Assembly (NCBI GenBank): GCA_029255685.2
Contig: CM055314.2
Location: 71,808,815 to 71,872,814 of the forward strand
DNA from: Silene conica
Lineage: Eukaryota > Streptophyta > Magnoliopsida > Caryophyllales > Caryophyllaceae
DNA: 64,000 bases
Reading direction: 5' to 3'
The position numbers and the translations under genes were made by a program. The notes under the pieces are model-generated. The model was given only the letters and a program-made list of their open reading frames with translations, had not been told where the DNA came from and did no database searches. Shown here in pieces: positions 43,918 to 52,961 of the stretch (positions are counted from its first letter, which is position 1; each line of letters starts with the position of its first letter).

Positions 43918-44229
43918 GTGATAACATCAGGTAAAAGTTCTTCCAACATCTATATGATTGATTTAAATAGTGCTAGTCAAAGTGTTTGGGTATTTGATAC
44001 TGGATGTGGATCTCATCTTTGTAATCATTTACAGGGATTGAGAAACGTGCGTCCACTAGCCACACTGGAGATTGATCTGCATGTCGGCAACGGAGCAAAG
44101 GTTGCAGTTGTTTCTGTTGGAATTTATGTATTAGCTTTACCCTCGGATTTAGAACTGTACTTAAAAAAATGCTATTATGTACCTTGTTTAAATAAAAATA
44201 TAATATCAATCTCTGTGTTAGACACATAA
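43918..44229 (+). pseudogene. Copia aspartic protease fragment
   Basis: The frame contains VWVFDTGCGSH, with the catalytic Asp-Thr-Gly of the retropepsin family (residues about 23-33). It is followed by a beta-rich stretch ending in the usual copia motif before the pre-integrase domain (YYVPCLNKNIISISVL). A stop at 44227-44229 cuts it off from the integrase that should follow in the same polyprotein. The family normally cleaves the gag-pol polyprotein. The catalytic triad is intact in sequence, but the polyprotein is broken. Confidence 0.8.
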
Positions 44230-44384
44230 GGTTTTTCTTTTGTAATAAAGAATAATACATGTACTTTTTCATCAGATGATTTCGTTTATGGCCAAGCTAT
44301 ATCAATAGGTGGCCTTTATATTCTTGATACAACTCATGAAATCAATCAAATAGAAACCAAAAGGCCAAAAGGCTCAAATTAGGT

Positions 44385-45049
44385 GGCCCTGATCTGACTT
44401 ACATATGGCATTGTCGTTTAAGACATATAAATGACAAACGCATTAAGAAACTGATGTCAACTGGTATTCTTAAGCCATTTAACTTTGAATCTTATGGCAT
44501 ATGCGAGTCTTGCCTTTTAGGCAAGATGACTCGTGCTCCTTTTTCTGGAAAGGGAACCCGAGCCAATGATCTATTAGGCCTAATACATACTTATCTATGT
44601 GGCCCAATATCAATCACAGCCAGAGGTGGTTATAGCTATTTCATTACCTTTACCGATGATTTAAATAGATATGGTTATGTCTATTTAATAAGGACAAAAG
44701 CTGAAGCCTTTGAAAAGTTCAAACAGTTTCAAAATGAAGTAGAAAATCAATTAAATAGAAAGATCAAACCTTTACCTTATTTTCTCTCAATCGAAGTCCG
44801 ACTAAAGCAGCTGATAAGACTCTATATGAAATATGGAAAGGAAAGGTTCCTAATATGTCATTTCTTAGAATTTGGGGTTGTGATGCTTATGTTAAGAGTA
44901 AGTCTGACGACAAGCTAGCACCAAGATCTGAGAAATGCATAATTGTAGGTTATCCAAAGGAAACTCGTGGCTATTATTTCTACAACCGGCATGAGAACAA
45001 AGTATTTGTGGCTCGTGAGGCTGTCTTTCTAGAAAGAGTTTATTTCTAG
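44385..45049 (+). pseudogene. Copia integrase, internally deleted
   Basis: A pre-integrase HHCC zinc domain is visible: WHCRLRH at about 44406, then CESCLLGKM at about 44500. The catalytic core begins with LIHTYLCGP, where the family has an Asp at the Tyr position, so the first catalytic residue is lost. TDDLNRYGYVYL follows. After NRKIKPLP the sequence jumps to the region that normally lies well downstream (YEIWKGK in another frame, then SFLRIWGCDAYVKSK at 44858). The stretch with the second Asp and the Glu of the D,D-35-E triad is missing, so the protein could not integrate DNA. Confidence 0.82.
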
Positions 45050-45107
45050 AAGACAGAGTGGGAAAAAAATTGAACTCGATGAAATTCAAGAGCCACAAAC
45101 TGAGGAA

Positions 45108-46056
45108 TTGACAACGCAGGAAAATGTTCCTTCAACGTCAGAACCAATGCTTCCTTTAGTGCCTAGGAGGTCAGGTAGAGTAAGTCATCCGCCTGATAAA
45201 TTCTTAGGTGCTATAATGGACGATGGTAACTACTCTATATTACTTTTGGAAAGTAATGAGCCTGCAACCTACAAGGCAGCTGTTTCTGGTCCCAACTCAA
45301 AGCAATGGTTAGAGGCCATGAGATCTGAAATGGATTCCATGTTCGAAAATCAAGTTCGGAACTTGGTCGACTTACCTGGAGAAGTGAGACCTCTTCAGTG
45401 TAAGTGGATTTATAAGATAAAAATCGGACTAGATGGAAAACCTAGTGTTTTCAAAGCTAGGCTGGTGGCCAAAGGTTTTTCTCATATTCATGGTTTGCAC
45501 TATGATGACACCTTTGCCCCAGTAGCCATGCTTAGATCCATTCGGATAATCTTAGCGATTGCCACATTTCATAACTACGAAATTTGGCAGATGGACGTCA
45601 AAACTGCCTTCCCGAATGGGTTTCTGGAAGAGGAAGTGTATATGACACAACCTGAGGGTTTTGTTGACCTTAAAAATCCTAAGAAAGTTTGCAAGCTTAA
45701 AAGATCCATTTATGGTCTTAAGCAGGCATCGAGGACTTCGAATCACAGATTTGATCATGTAATTAAAAAAACGGATTTTCTCGAAGTATCGAGGAACCAT
45801 GTCTGTATCTAAAGTTTAGGGGGATCATGGTAGTATTCCTAGTCTTATATGTAGATGACATATTGCTCATACGGAGTGATATACCGATGTTAACTTCTGT
45901 AAAGGAGTGGCTAGGACGTCATTTCCAAATGAAAGACATAGGAGAAGCAAACGCATCTTAGGTATCCAGATTTATAGAGATAGATCTAGGAGGATACTAG
46001 CATTGAGTCAGGAGTCTTATATTGATAAGATTCTTACTCGGTTCAGCATGTAGAAC
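45108..46056 (+). pseudogene. Copia reverse transcriptase, frameshifted
   Basis: The frame opens with a linker (RRSGRVSHPPDKF) and continues into the RVT_2 domain: WLEAMRSEMDSM, CKWIYKIK, FKARLVAKGF, then the first catalytic block QMDVKTAFPNGFLEEEVYM, and KLKRSIYGLKQAS. At about 45780 the reading frame shifts. The catalytic YVDD motif (45848-45859) lies in the next frame within LVLYVDDILL. Further stops follow near 45958 and 46051. The polymerase motifs are individually recognisable, but no continuous product is possible. Confidence 0.88.
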
Positions 46057-46077
46057 TCTAAAAGAGGTTTCCTACCT

Positions 46078-46836
46078 ATGGGTCATGGGATCACTCTTAG
46101 TAAGTCACAGTGTCCCACTAATCCACATGATGTTAAACGCATGAAGTCGATTCCGTATACTTCAGCAGTGGGATCTATCATGTATGCAATGATGTGCACT
46201 CGCCCTGACGTGCCGTATTCTTTAAGTATGACAAGTCGCTACCAAGAAAATCCCGGTGATAGTCACTAGATAGCAGTAAAGAATATCCTTAAGTACTTAA
46301 GAAGGACTAAAGATCAATTCTTGGTTTTTGGAGATAATACTGAGCTAACTATAAAGGGTTATACGGATGCTAGTTTCCAGACTGATAGGGATGATTTGAA
46401 ATCCCAGTCTGGTTATGTTTTTATGATGAATAGAGGTGCGGTTTGCTGGAAGAGTTCCAAACAGACCGTGATTGCAGATTCTACGACTGAAGCTGAGTAC
46501 ATAGCTGCATCAGAAGCTGCAAAGGAGGCAGTATGGATTCGACAGTTTTTGGAGGGCCTAAGAGTAGTTCCTTCAGTCGAAGGTCCTATCCCGATTTTCT
46601 GTGATAACAGCGGAACTGTTTTCCAGGCTAGAGAGCCTAAATCTAGTAATAAATCTAGACATGTACTTAGAAAGCTTCATCTAATTAGAGATTATGTAGA
46701 ACATAAAGAAATTTTGATATGTAAGGTTGGGACAAATGATAATATTGCTGATCCTTTAACCAAACCCCTACCACAAGTAAAACATAATGGTCATGTAGTA
46801 TCAATTGGTGTAAAGAGGGTTCCAGATTTGTATTAG
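46078..46836 (+). pseudogene. Copia RT C-terminus and RNase H, interrupted
   Basis: The first part (SIPYTSAVGSIMYAMMCTRPDV) is the conserved block between copia RT and RNase H. It is stopped at 46267. From 46321 the RNase H domain follows with YTDASFQ (first Asp), STTEAEYIAASEAAKEAVW (Glu), FCDNSG (Asp), KSRHVLRKLHLIRD and the terminal ADPLTKPLPQ motif. RNase H removes the RNA template after minus-strand synthesis. The domain itself looks nearly intact, but it is detached from the polymerase by stops. Confidence 0.85.
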
Positions 46837-47586
46837 ATATATGATATATGATTATTTCGAATTTTCATATATAAAGCATTATAACTTATTTATTAGTTTA
46901 GAACTATATAATGCTTTGTTTTTCCTAATGGGTTGTTGAGACAATATTGAGCCCTATTGAAGTGAACAAGAATTATTTAGTATATAGCCCCTAGTTACTT
47001 TATGAGGAAAAATCTCAGAGTAACTAGTTTGTAAGTCGATTTATGGCGGGCTCAATAGCCATTGGGTCATGAAAATGACTAGTCGATTACTTTGGCAGAC
47101 TGTTAGACACTATGCTGGGAAGTGACCATTTGTCAAAATCCTATTGTTGCCTGGTCGCGGCAAGGATTTTTTTGTTTTATTCCCTTGAGTCAATTATTTG
47201 GACTATTGACTATTTGTCATAGTTAGTACAGTTTTCGAGTGACTTTGGTTTATATCCTACCCCATACCATAAAAGGAGGTTACAGGGTATATTCTGGGTC
47301 ATGGTGATCTATGACTGAACGAAAACTTATAGTGTGACAGGAATTGTCCACCCACATTTGGCTTCAATATCTCAGGGCCACTTGAGGAGTAGTGACTAGA
47401 AATGCGTGGCCACGCTCGGAAAAGATCTATGGTAGATTTTTCAATTAAACAGTTACTCTCTGGATCGAGAAAACCACTCATGATTTATTCAAGTGCAAGT
47501 GCGACCTAAAAGGCATCTTGCATTGAGTGGGAGATTAACAGGCAAGAGAATTGGTATCGCAACACTTGTGGGGACAAGTGGGAGAT
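46837..47586 (+). other. Copia 3' untranslated region with polypurine tract
   Basis: This is non-coding sequence between RNase H and the 3' LTR. It ends in acaagtgggagat (47575-47586), the usual purine-rich plus-strand primer next to plant copia LTRs. A similar gagtgggagatta lies about 50 bp upstream (47525-47537). No other gene is visible. Confidence 0.65.
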
Positions 47587-48858
47587 TATTGGAGTAAGTG
47601 TCCACCACAATATTGCGAATACATTATTAAATCTCATAAAGGAAATATTTGGGAAAGAAGCTAACGTTTCAGTCGGTTGGTCCACGTATATAAGTAACGG
47701 TTGGCTAGCTAGAGTTTGACGTTATTGTCGTAAGACGGCGGTGACCAACTGATCCTTGCGGTCACACCTATAGGGAAAAGAACCAACAAAAGCTAGGTAT
47801 TTGTATAAGATACAGTATAACTAGTTACTTAAAGTATGACTAAGAGATTAGTCTAAAAGTGATAATATAAAAACGTATATGATACAGAGCTAAGAATTAT
47901 TTTTCTTTTATATGATAATTGAATAATAAGGTTTTTATGATATTTATATAGGATAAAATATATAGTGAGTTAATAATTAAATGTTAATTCATTAAGTGGG
48001 AATTATCACTAATAATTGATTAGTGTTAATTCAATATATTGGCAAAGAATTAGGCAAAGTATAATTAGGCTAAAATACTTATAAAGAGTTATAAGATTAG
48101 CAAATAAGGGTTCATTGTGACTAATTATATTTGATATAATTATCATTCATACTACTTAAAAGTTAAGTATGTCATTTAGTTAATCCATTAATTTAATAGT
48201 TAGATGGACTAATTAGTGCTAAATGGGCTCAAATCGTTCATGGACCGTTTGTGAGAATTTTGGGCACAAACTTTTTGGACCCAAATAAGACCCAAAATGG
48301 GCCATAAATACGCCCATTAAGGGCCATGAACCATCCAACTCATGGACTAATATCCATAAATTGGTTTGTGGACAAATGCTCTAATAAGAGCATTATTTTA
48401 TCATAAAACTTTGTCTACCCTTCTCCACTAAAGTTGCCTATATATACCCTTCATTAGACTCTTATTTGAGACTAATAATAAACTCCAAAAGCTCAAAATA
48501 CTAACACAAAAACCAGATCTAAAAACCTCACAAAAATCGTATAATATAAGAGGAAGAACAATTGTGTTGTTCTTGTTTTAGCTCCAATATTATCACATAA
48601 TATTAAGTAGTAATACTAATATTCACTAGTTCATTAATATTAGTATTATTTGGTATATAATCCTTGGGTGGATTAAGGAAGGACGTGATCTAGTTTGATC
48701 ATTAAGAAGCTCCTAATCTCAACCTTGAAAAGGTCGGTTTTTTCATATTTTCGGTTTTTGTTTTATAGCTAGTTCTATATGCATGACTAGGTCCTTTAGT
48801 CCACTAAATATGTTTAGTGACATCATTAGGGGAGTCCTTAGGGGCTAGGATCCTAACA
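47587..48858 (+). repeat. 3' LTR of the copia element (about 1,272 bp)
   Basis: The LTR starts just after the polypurine tract with tattggagtaagtgtcc, where TG is expected but TA is present, and ends cctaaca at 48858. Blocks such as agtttgacgtta and ggtcacacctatag are shared with the solo LTR at 53620-54552, so both belong to one LTR family. The following aattc (48859-48863) would be one half of a target duplication; the other half is gone with the 5' end. Confidence 0.8.
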
Positions 48859-49077
48859 AATTCGTATTCCTTCCGTGTTTGCTATCTTTTTCTTAGACCT
48901 TTTTCTCATCCTTTATCTCATAGTTTAGTTAACAACTTTTTAAACCCCCAATTGTGACCCACAGTTAAAGACTAATAGTTGACAGTTAGCCTCCCTGAAG
49001 AATCGACCCTATTTTGCCACTAGCTTAGGTTAGTAGTTCATTAGATTTATTTGTGGTGTCTACAACGACAGGCATCA
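48859..49077 (+). repeat. 3' part of the Athila-like 5' LTR
   Basis: This is the remaining 219 bp of a 5' LTR, ending ggcatca at 49077, four bases before the primer-binding site. The left portion was separated by the copia insertion ending at 48858 and is not visible on the other side of that element. No coding content. Confidence 0.65.
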
Positions 49078-49082
49078 AATTT

Positions 49083-49100
49083 TGGCGCCGTTGTCGGGGA
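49083..49100 (+). other. Primer-binding site complementary to tRNA-Asp 3' end
   Basis: TGGCGCCGTTGTCGGGGA matches the complement of the 3' end of plant tRNA-Asp except for one C-to-T change that still allows a G-U pair. This primer site is characteristic of Athila-type elements and sets the start of the internal domain. Confidence 0.88.
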
Positions 49101-49140
49101 GGCAACATTGTTTTCTGTTTAAGTTTTTATCTGTTTTCGT

Positions 49141-49164
49141 CTTAAGGAATTTTAATTCCTTAAG
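49141..49164 (+). repeat. Perfect 11-bp palindrome in the gag leader
   Basis: cttaaggaatt, a 2-nt centre, then aattccttaag forms a perfect inverted repeat 41 bp after the primer-binding site and 31 bp before the gag ATG. In RNA it would form a very tight stem, or a self-complementary pairing between two RNA molecules. Confidence 0.85.
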
Positions 49165-49194
49165 ACCGTTCTAATTGTTCTCTTTCAGTTGTGT

Positions 49195-50742
49195 ATGCAC
49201 AGGTTTCAAAGGGGAGAATTAGTAGAGCCCGATCCCGAACCTGAGAGAACTTTCTTGCGCAGAAGGAGAGAACTGGAAAGAATTCGTCGGGAGGAAGACT
49301 TGAGTACCCCTGACAGAGAGAGTGAAAATAACTTTGAGGAAAATATCATAGTTGAACCCATCCTTCAATCAAAATGCCAAACATTGCCAGCCATGCCGAG
49401 TCCACCCCTGAATTTATTCCCAAGGGGTTTAGTTTAGATACCAATGAGGACGGTCAAACTTTTGACTTCAGACCTTCCTACATTAATATGGTTGAACGTA
49501 ACCAATATAGGGGAGTTGCGGGGATCCGAGAAAACACATGGAGAGGTTTGCTGACTATTGTTCTTCCATTCTAGCCACTAGGGGTGTAACCCAGGATAGG
49601 ATTTAGGAAGCCCTTTTTCCTTTTTCACTAACTGATAACGGTCGTGAGTGGTTGTCAGATTTAGATAGAGTAGCAGTTGGGATAACAGATTGGACCTCCT
49701 TAGCCTTAGCCTTCTACAAAAAATACTTCCCACCTCAAAGGACAAATGCCTTGAGAACACAAATCACCAACTTCAAACAAAAACCGTCTGAGAACCTAAG
49801 TGAGGCATGAGATAGATTCAAAGGTTATGTGAGAGTTGTTCCCCACCACGGTTTCAAACCATGGTTTATCTGCAACCAGTTCTATAACGGTCTTTATGAT
49901 GATCATTGTGTCATACTCGACTCTGCCGCGAATGGAAGGTTCCAAAGAGAGGTTGATGATAACAAAGGTTGGAGTCTAATTGAGGAAATGGCTACACACA
50001 CTGCAGAATATGGTAATCCAAGAAGCGGAACAAGAACCGTGGCCAACATTGAGACTGACGGTTTGGAGGCAAAGTTCGATAAACTTTTTGCCAAGATAGA
50101 GAGATTGGAGTGTGGAAGTTCCGGGAACCGTCAAACGGTTCATGTGTTGCAAAGGGAGGAACCCGTTCTATGTGAGAGATGTGGCGAACCAGGCCATGTA
50201 GCTGTTGATTGCTTTGCTGATAAAGAGCAAGTGTTCTCCTTCCAGCAATATCGTCAGGGAGGTTATAACCATGGGTACGTCCACCCCAATTTGAGGTGGA
50301 CGAGTCAAAACGTCCTAAATCCAACCCTTCCACCGCAACAACAACAACAACAAGCCTACGTGCCGCTGCACAAACAACAATTTCCTAAGGCCCCTCAATT
50401 TCCTAACTTGCAGCATGGGAGTTTCTCATCTGGAGGAATTTCCGAGATTGGTGAGCTAAAAACAATGATCCAATCATTGGCTACACAAATGTCCAAATCT
50501 GACCAAGCCAACAACGCAACTATCAAATCCTTGAGTCGCAGATAGCCCAACTTGCTGCAAATCAATCCGTAAGACAACCGGAACATTTGTCTTCCCAATC
50601 CGAGAAGAGAAAAGAAACCCGCAACATGGTGACCCTAAGGTCTAGAAATACATATTCTGTTGGCAAAGCTATTGATCCTACTGTTTTGGTTGACGTTTTA
50701 GGTACGAAAAATAAGAAAAGAGTTGCTGATGCTGTTGACGTT
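49195..50742 (+). pseudogene. gag: Athila-like gag with CCHC zinc knuckle, broken
   Basis: ATG 49195 opens a charged Arg/Glu-rich N-terminus that stops at 49437. The frame beginning FIPKGFSLDTNEDG (49400s) continues the capsid until 49574. After further stops the capsid reappears with YFPPQRTNALRTQITNFKQKPSENLSEA (about 49720-49805, then TGA) and VPHHGFKPWFICNQFYNGLYDD (from 49829). This is the Retrotrans_gag fold order. A single zinc knuckle, CERCGEPGHVAVDCF (C-x2-C-x4-H-x4-C), lies at about 50170-50215, followed by a Gln-rich linker. A one-base loss near 50534 shifts the frame; the continuation reads ESQIAQLAANQS and joins the protease frame. Gag would package the element RNA; this copy is dead. 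Confidence 0.85.
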
Positions 50743-50743
50743 C

Positions 50744-50995
50744 TCGATCGATAGGATTCCGCCTCTCGATCGAGAGGTTTTGATGAAGAACTACTCGATC
50801 GAGAACAATCACCTTCTTGATCGAGTAACCTGTCTGAAGGAAGTGTTTGACCGAACACTATGGAGGAAGAAACTGCTCGATCGAGAAAGGAAGAAGGTCG
50901 ATCGAGCAGTTTGGAAGCTGATGATGGTCGATCGAGCAGCTTGGAAGCTGATGATGTTCGATCGAGAGGTCTAGAGGCTGAAAAGTCTCGATCGA
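50744..50995. repeat. Cluster 1 of the CTCGATCGAG palindrome
   Basis: Eight perfect TCGATCGA octamers occur at 50744, 50766, 50795, 50877, 50898, 50928, 50958 and 50988, with one imperfect copy near 50817. The last four lie in an exact 30-bp tandem period, so the encoded peptide repeats every ten residues (RSSSLEADDG-like). Three in-frame stops fall between the first copies, in the linker joining gag to protease. Confidence 0.92.
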
Positions 50996-52035
50996 GACCT
51001 CCCAACCATAGGATGATGAACAATGAATTGATCCGTGATACACATAAACCCAATTCTAATGAGCACGTTCCTTTCCCGGGACGTTTGAGAAAAGCAAAAA
51101 AGACAGAGCCGGAGTTCGCTCGATTCGGTCAACTTGTTCAAGTCTTGAACGTACACATTCCTTTCCTTAACTTGGTTAAAAAGGTACCATCTTATCTCAA
51201 GTTCATGAAGGATATCTTATTGCGTAAGCGTTCAGTGGGTGAAATAGAGACCGTCACGTTTTCTGAGGAGTGCTCCGCACACCTTCAACACCGAACCCCG
51301 ACCAAACTGTCTGACCCGGGTAGTTTCTCTATACCATGCGACATCGGACTACACTTTATTGATAGGGCTTTATGTGATTTAGGCGCTAGTGTTAGCGTTA
51401 TGCAATTGTCCTTAGCTAAGAGGTTTGGATTCACACAGTTTCACTGCACTAATATGTCAGTTCAGATGGCCGACAGATCGTTGACTCGACCTTTAGGAGT
51501 ACTAGAGGATATTCCGGTAAAAATTGGACGTTTCTTTATACCAATCGAGTTTGTTGTACTCGATATACCTGAAGACTCGTATACTCCTATCATTCTAGGA
51601 CGACCATTTTTACATACGGCCCAAGCTATTGTGGATGTTGGGTTGCGCACATTGACTCTTAGTGTCGGGGGTGAGGAACTCATTTTTGCTCAACCTGTGA
51701 CCCATAAAGGACCCATGCGCATCCTAGAGTGTAATGTCATTCATGCCTTAGATTTCGACCCAACTCCTATGGATGAGCCCCCACGTGTCATTAATCTTCC
51801 TGCTCCACTAACACCTTTGCCTCGTGTTGAGAGCAAGAAAAAGGTCTGTATTTCTGTGTTTAAATGTACAGGACCAGCTTGGGGAGCCCTAGCACTTGAG
51901 CTAGGCTCGCAGAACGAGAAAAGCATAGCGACTTTGTTTAAGGAGTACAAGGAGGAACGGAAATCTGAGAGCGAATCACCGGTTTGGCGTAGGAAAGTGG
52001 ATGTCAACAAAGCTGAAAATATCTCGTCACATTAA
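50860..52035 (+). CDS. Athila-like aspartic protease domain protein (gag-pro part), 391 aa
   Basis: The frame starts with ten-residue repeats (residues about 5-46) and continues through a conserved Athila linker (HVPFPGRLRKAKK, HIPFLNLVKKVPSYLKFMKDI) to a retropepsin-like domain. The catalytic motif is ALCDLGASVSVMQ, with DLGAS at residues 173-177. The flap and second half follow (DIPVKIGRFFIPIEFVVLDIPEDSYTPIILGRPFL, in several beta strands). In relatives this leads straight into reverse transcriptase; here the frame ends at 52035 with no RT. The same frame runs upstream to the last part of gag, interrupted by three stops inside palindrome cluster 1, so the ATG at 50860 is probably internal to a former gag-pro polyprotein. 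The protease is likely inactive or unexpressed in this copy. Confidence 0.8.
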   Translation: MEEETARSRKEEGRSSSLEADDGRSSSLEADDVRSRGLEAEKSRSRPPNHRMMNNELIRDTHKPNSNEHVPFPGRLRKAKKTEPEFARFGQLVQVLNVHIPFLNLVKKVPSYLKFMKDILLRKRSVGEIETVTFSEECSAHLQHRTPTKLSDPGSFSIPCDIGLHFIDRALCDLGASVSVMQLSLAKRFGFTQFHCTNMSVQMADRSLTRPLGVLEDIPVKIGRFFIPIEFVVLDIPEDSYTPIILGRPFLHTAQAIVDVGLRTLTLSVGGEELIFAQPVTHKGPMRILECNVIHALDFDPTPMDEPPRVINLPAPLTPLPRVESKKKVCISVFKCTGPAWGALALELGSQNEKSIATLFKEYKEERKSESESPVWRRKVDVNKAENISSH

Positions 52036-52961
52036 AGGCCTAAGGATGGCCAATAATATTTCATGGAACATTAGCCGGGTTTGCAACCTCGTGCCAGTTG
52101 TAATAGACAATTTTTATTCTTTGGATTTGTGTTTTTGGACTTATTTGGATTTGTTTTTGTTAGGACATCCGTACTTAGACACTAGTGGCTAGCTTAGACT
52201 CTTTTGGTAGATTCGAAGCAAATTTTGTGATTTTTGGGATTGTATTTGAGCTTTTTGCAGGTAAATTAAAGCCGCACCCAACAGAAACACATCAAAGCGC
52301 GTGCCCAGCTGAAAAAATGCTCGACCGAGAGGATTATTCTTCTCGATCTCGCATTTTGGAGAAAAGAAGTTCTCAATCGAGGGATTTATTCCTCGATTGA
52401 GAGAAAGGGAGATCGAAGGTCAGACTTCTCTCGATCGAGAAGTCACTGTTCTCGATCGAGGAAATTTCAGGTAAGAAGTTCTCGATCGAAAGGAAATTTC
52501 TCTCGATCGAGAACCTTATCGGGCTATAAATGAAATTTTTCACCCTTTTGTCTTCATTTCCCTCGATCGAAAGTTTTAGTTCTTCCCTAATTTTTTCGAT
52601 TTTTCGGCCACATCTGCAATTTAGCTACTTTTTGCCCAATTAAATCACTACATTGTTTTACCCATAATCTAGTTACTTCATTTTCATCAAAAGCCTTTTG
52701 AAAAAACCCATTTTCATGTTCAATTTGTGGTTTCGGCAATTTAGGGTTTTTCGATTCGAAATTTCGAATATTTGGTTTTTGCTCTGATTCATTGCAGATT
52801 ATTGGGTATTCACATCATCAAGAAAGTATTCCTTCTCTCCTTTTCCTTATTTAACACCCCCATTCCCATTATTTTTGAATTTTCGGGTGTTAGGTTTAGG
52901 GAGCTTGGAATTCGAATTTTAAATGCTCATTTCGGTTTTCTTTACTTGATTGATTGTAGTT
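52036..52961 (+). other. Non-coding stretch where pol is expected; candidate spliced leader of the downstream ORF
   Basis: There is no RT, RNase H or integrase motif here. ctttttgcag ends at 52260 (acceptor-like). cag|gtaag at 52468-52475 is a strong donor-like site, and gattgattgtag ends at 52959, two bases before the ATG at 52962. A spliced leader with a 489-bp intron (52471-52959) would bring a 5' exon next to the ORF, as proposed for env-like genes of Athila elements. The splicing is inferred only from consensus sites. Confidence 0.5.
52431..52570. repeat. Cluster 2 of the CTCGATCGAG palindrome
   Basis: Five perfect TCGATCGA octamers lie at 52431, 52452, 52482, 52503 and 52563. Several degenerate copies (tcgaccga, tcgatctc, tcaatcga, tcgattga) occur from 52320 on. 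Unlike cluster 1 this one is in non-coding sequence, so selection on an encoded peptide cannot explain it. Confidence 0.9.

Larger units (their letters stand above)
41671..48858 (+). mobile_element. Decayed Ty1/copia retroelement lacking a recognisable 5' LTR
   Basis: The order leader, gag, aspartic protease, integrase, reverse transcriptase, RNase H and 3' LTR defines Ty1/copia. The coding part is broken by several frameshifts and stops, and the integrase core has lost a segment. A polypurine tract and an LTR of about 1,272 bp close the element at 48858. No sequence resembling that LTR precedes the gag leader, so the 5' LTR is deleted or replaced at the array junction. The exact left limit is therefore unknown; 41671 is simply the first base after the satellite. 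Confidence 0.85.
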
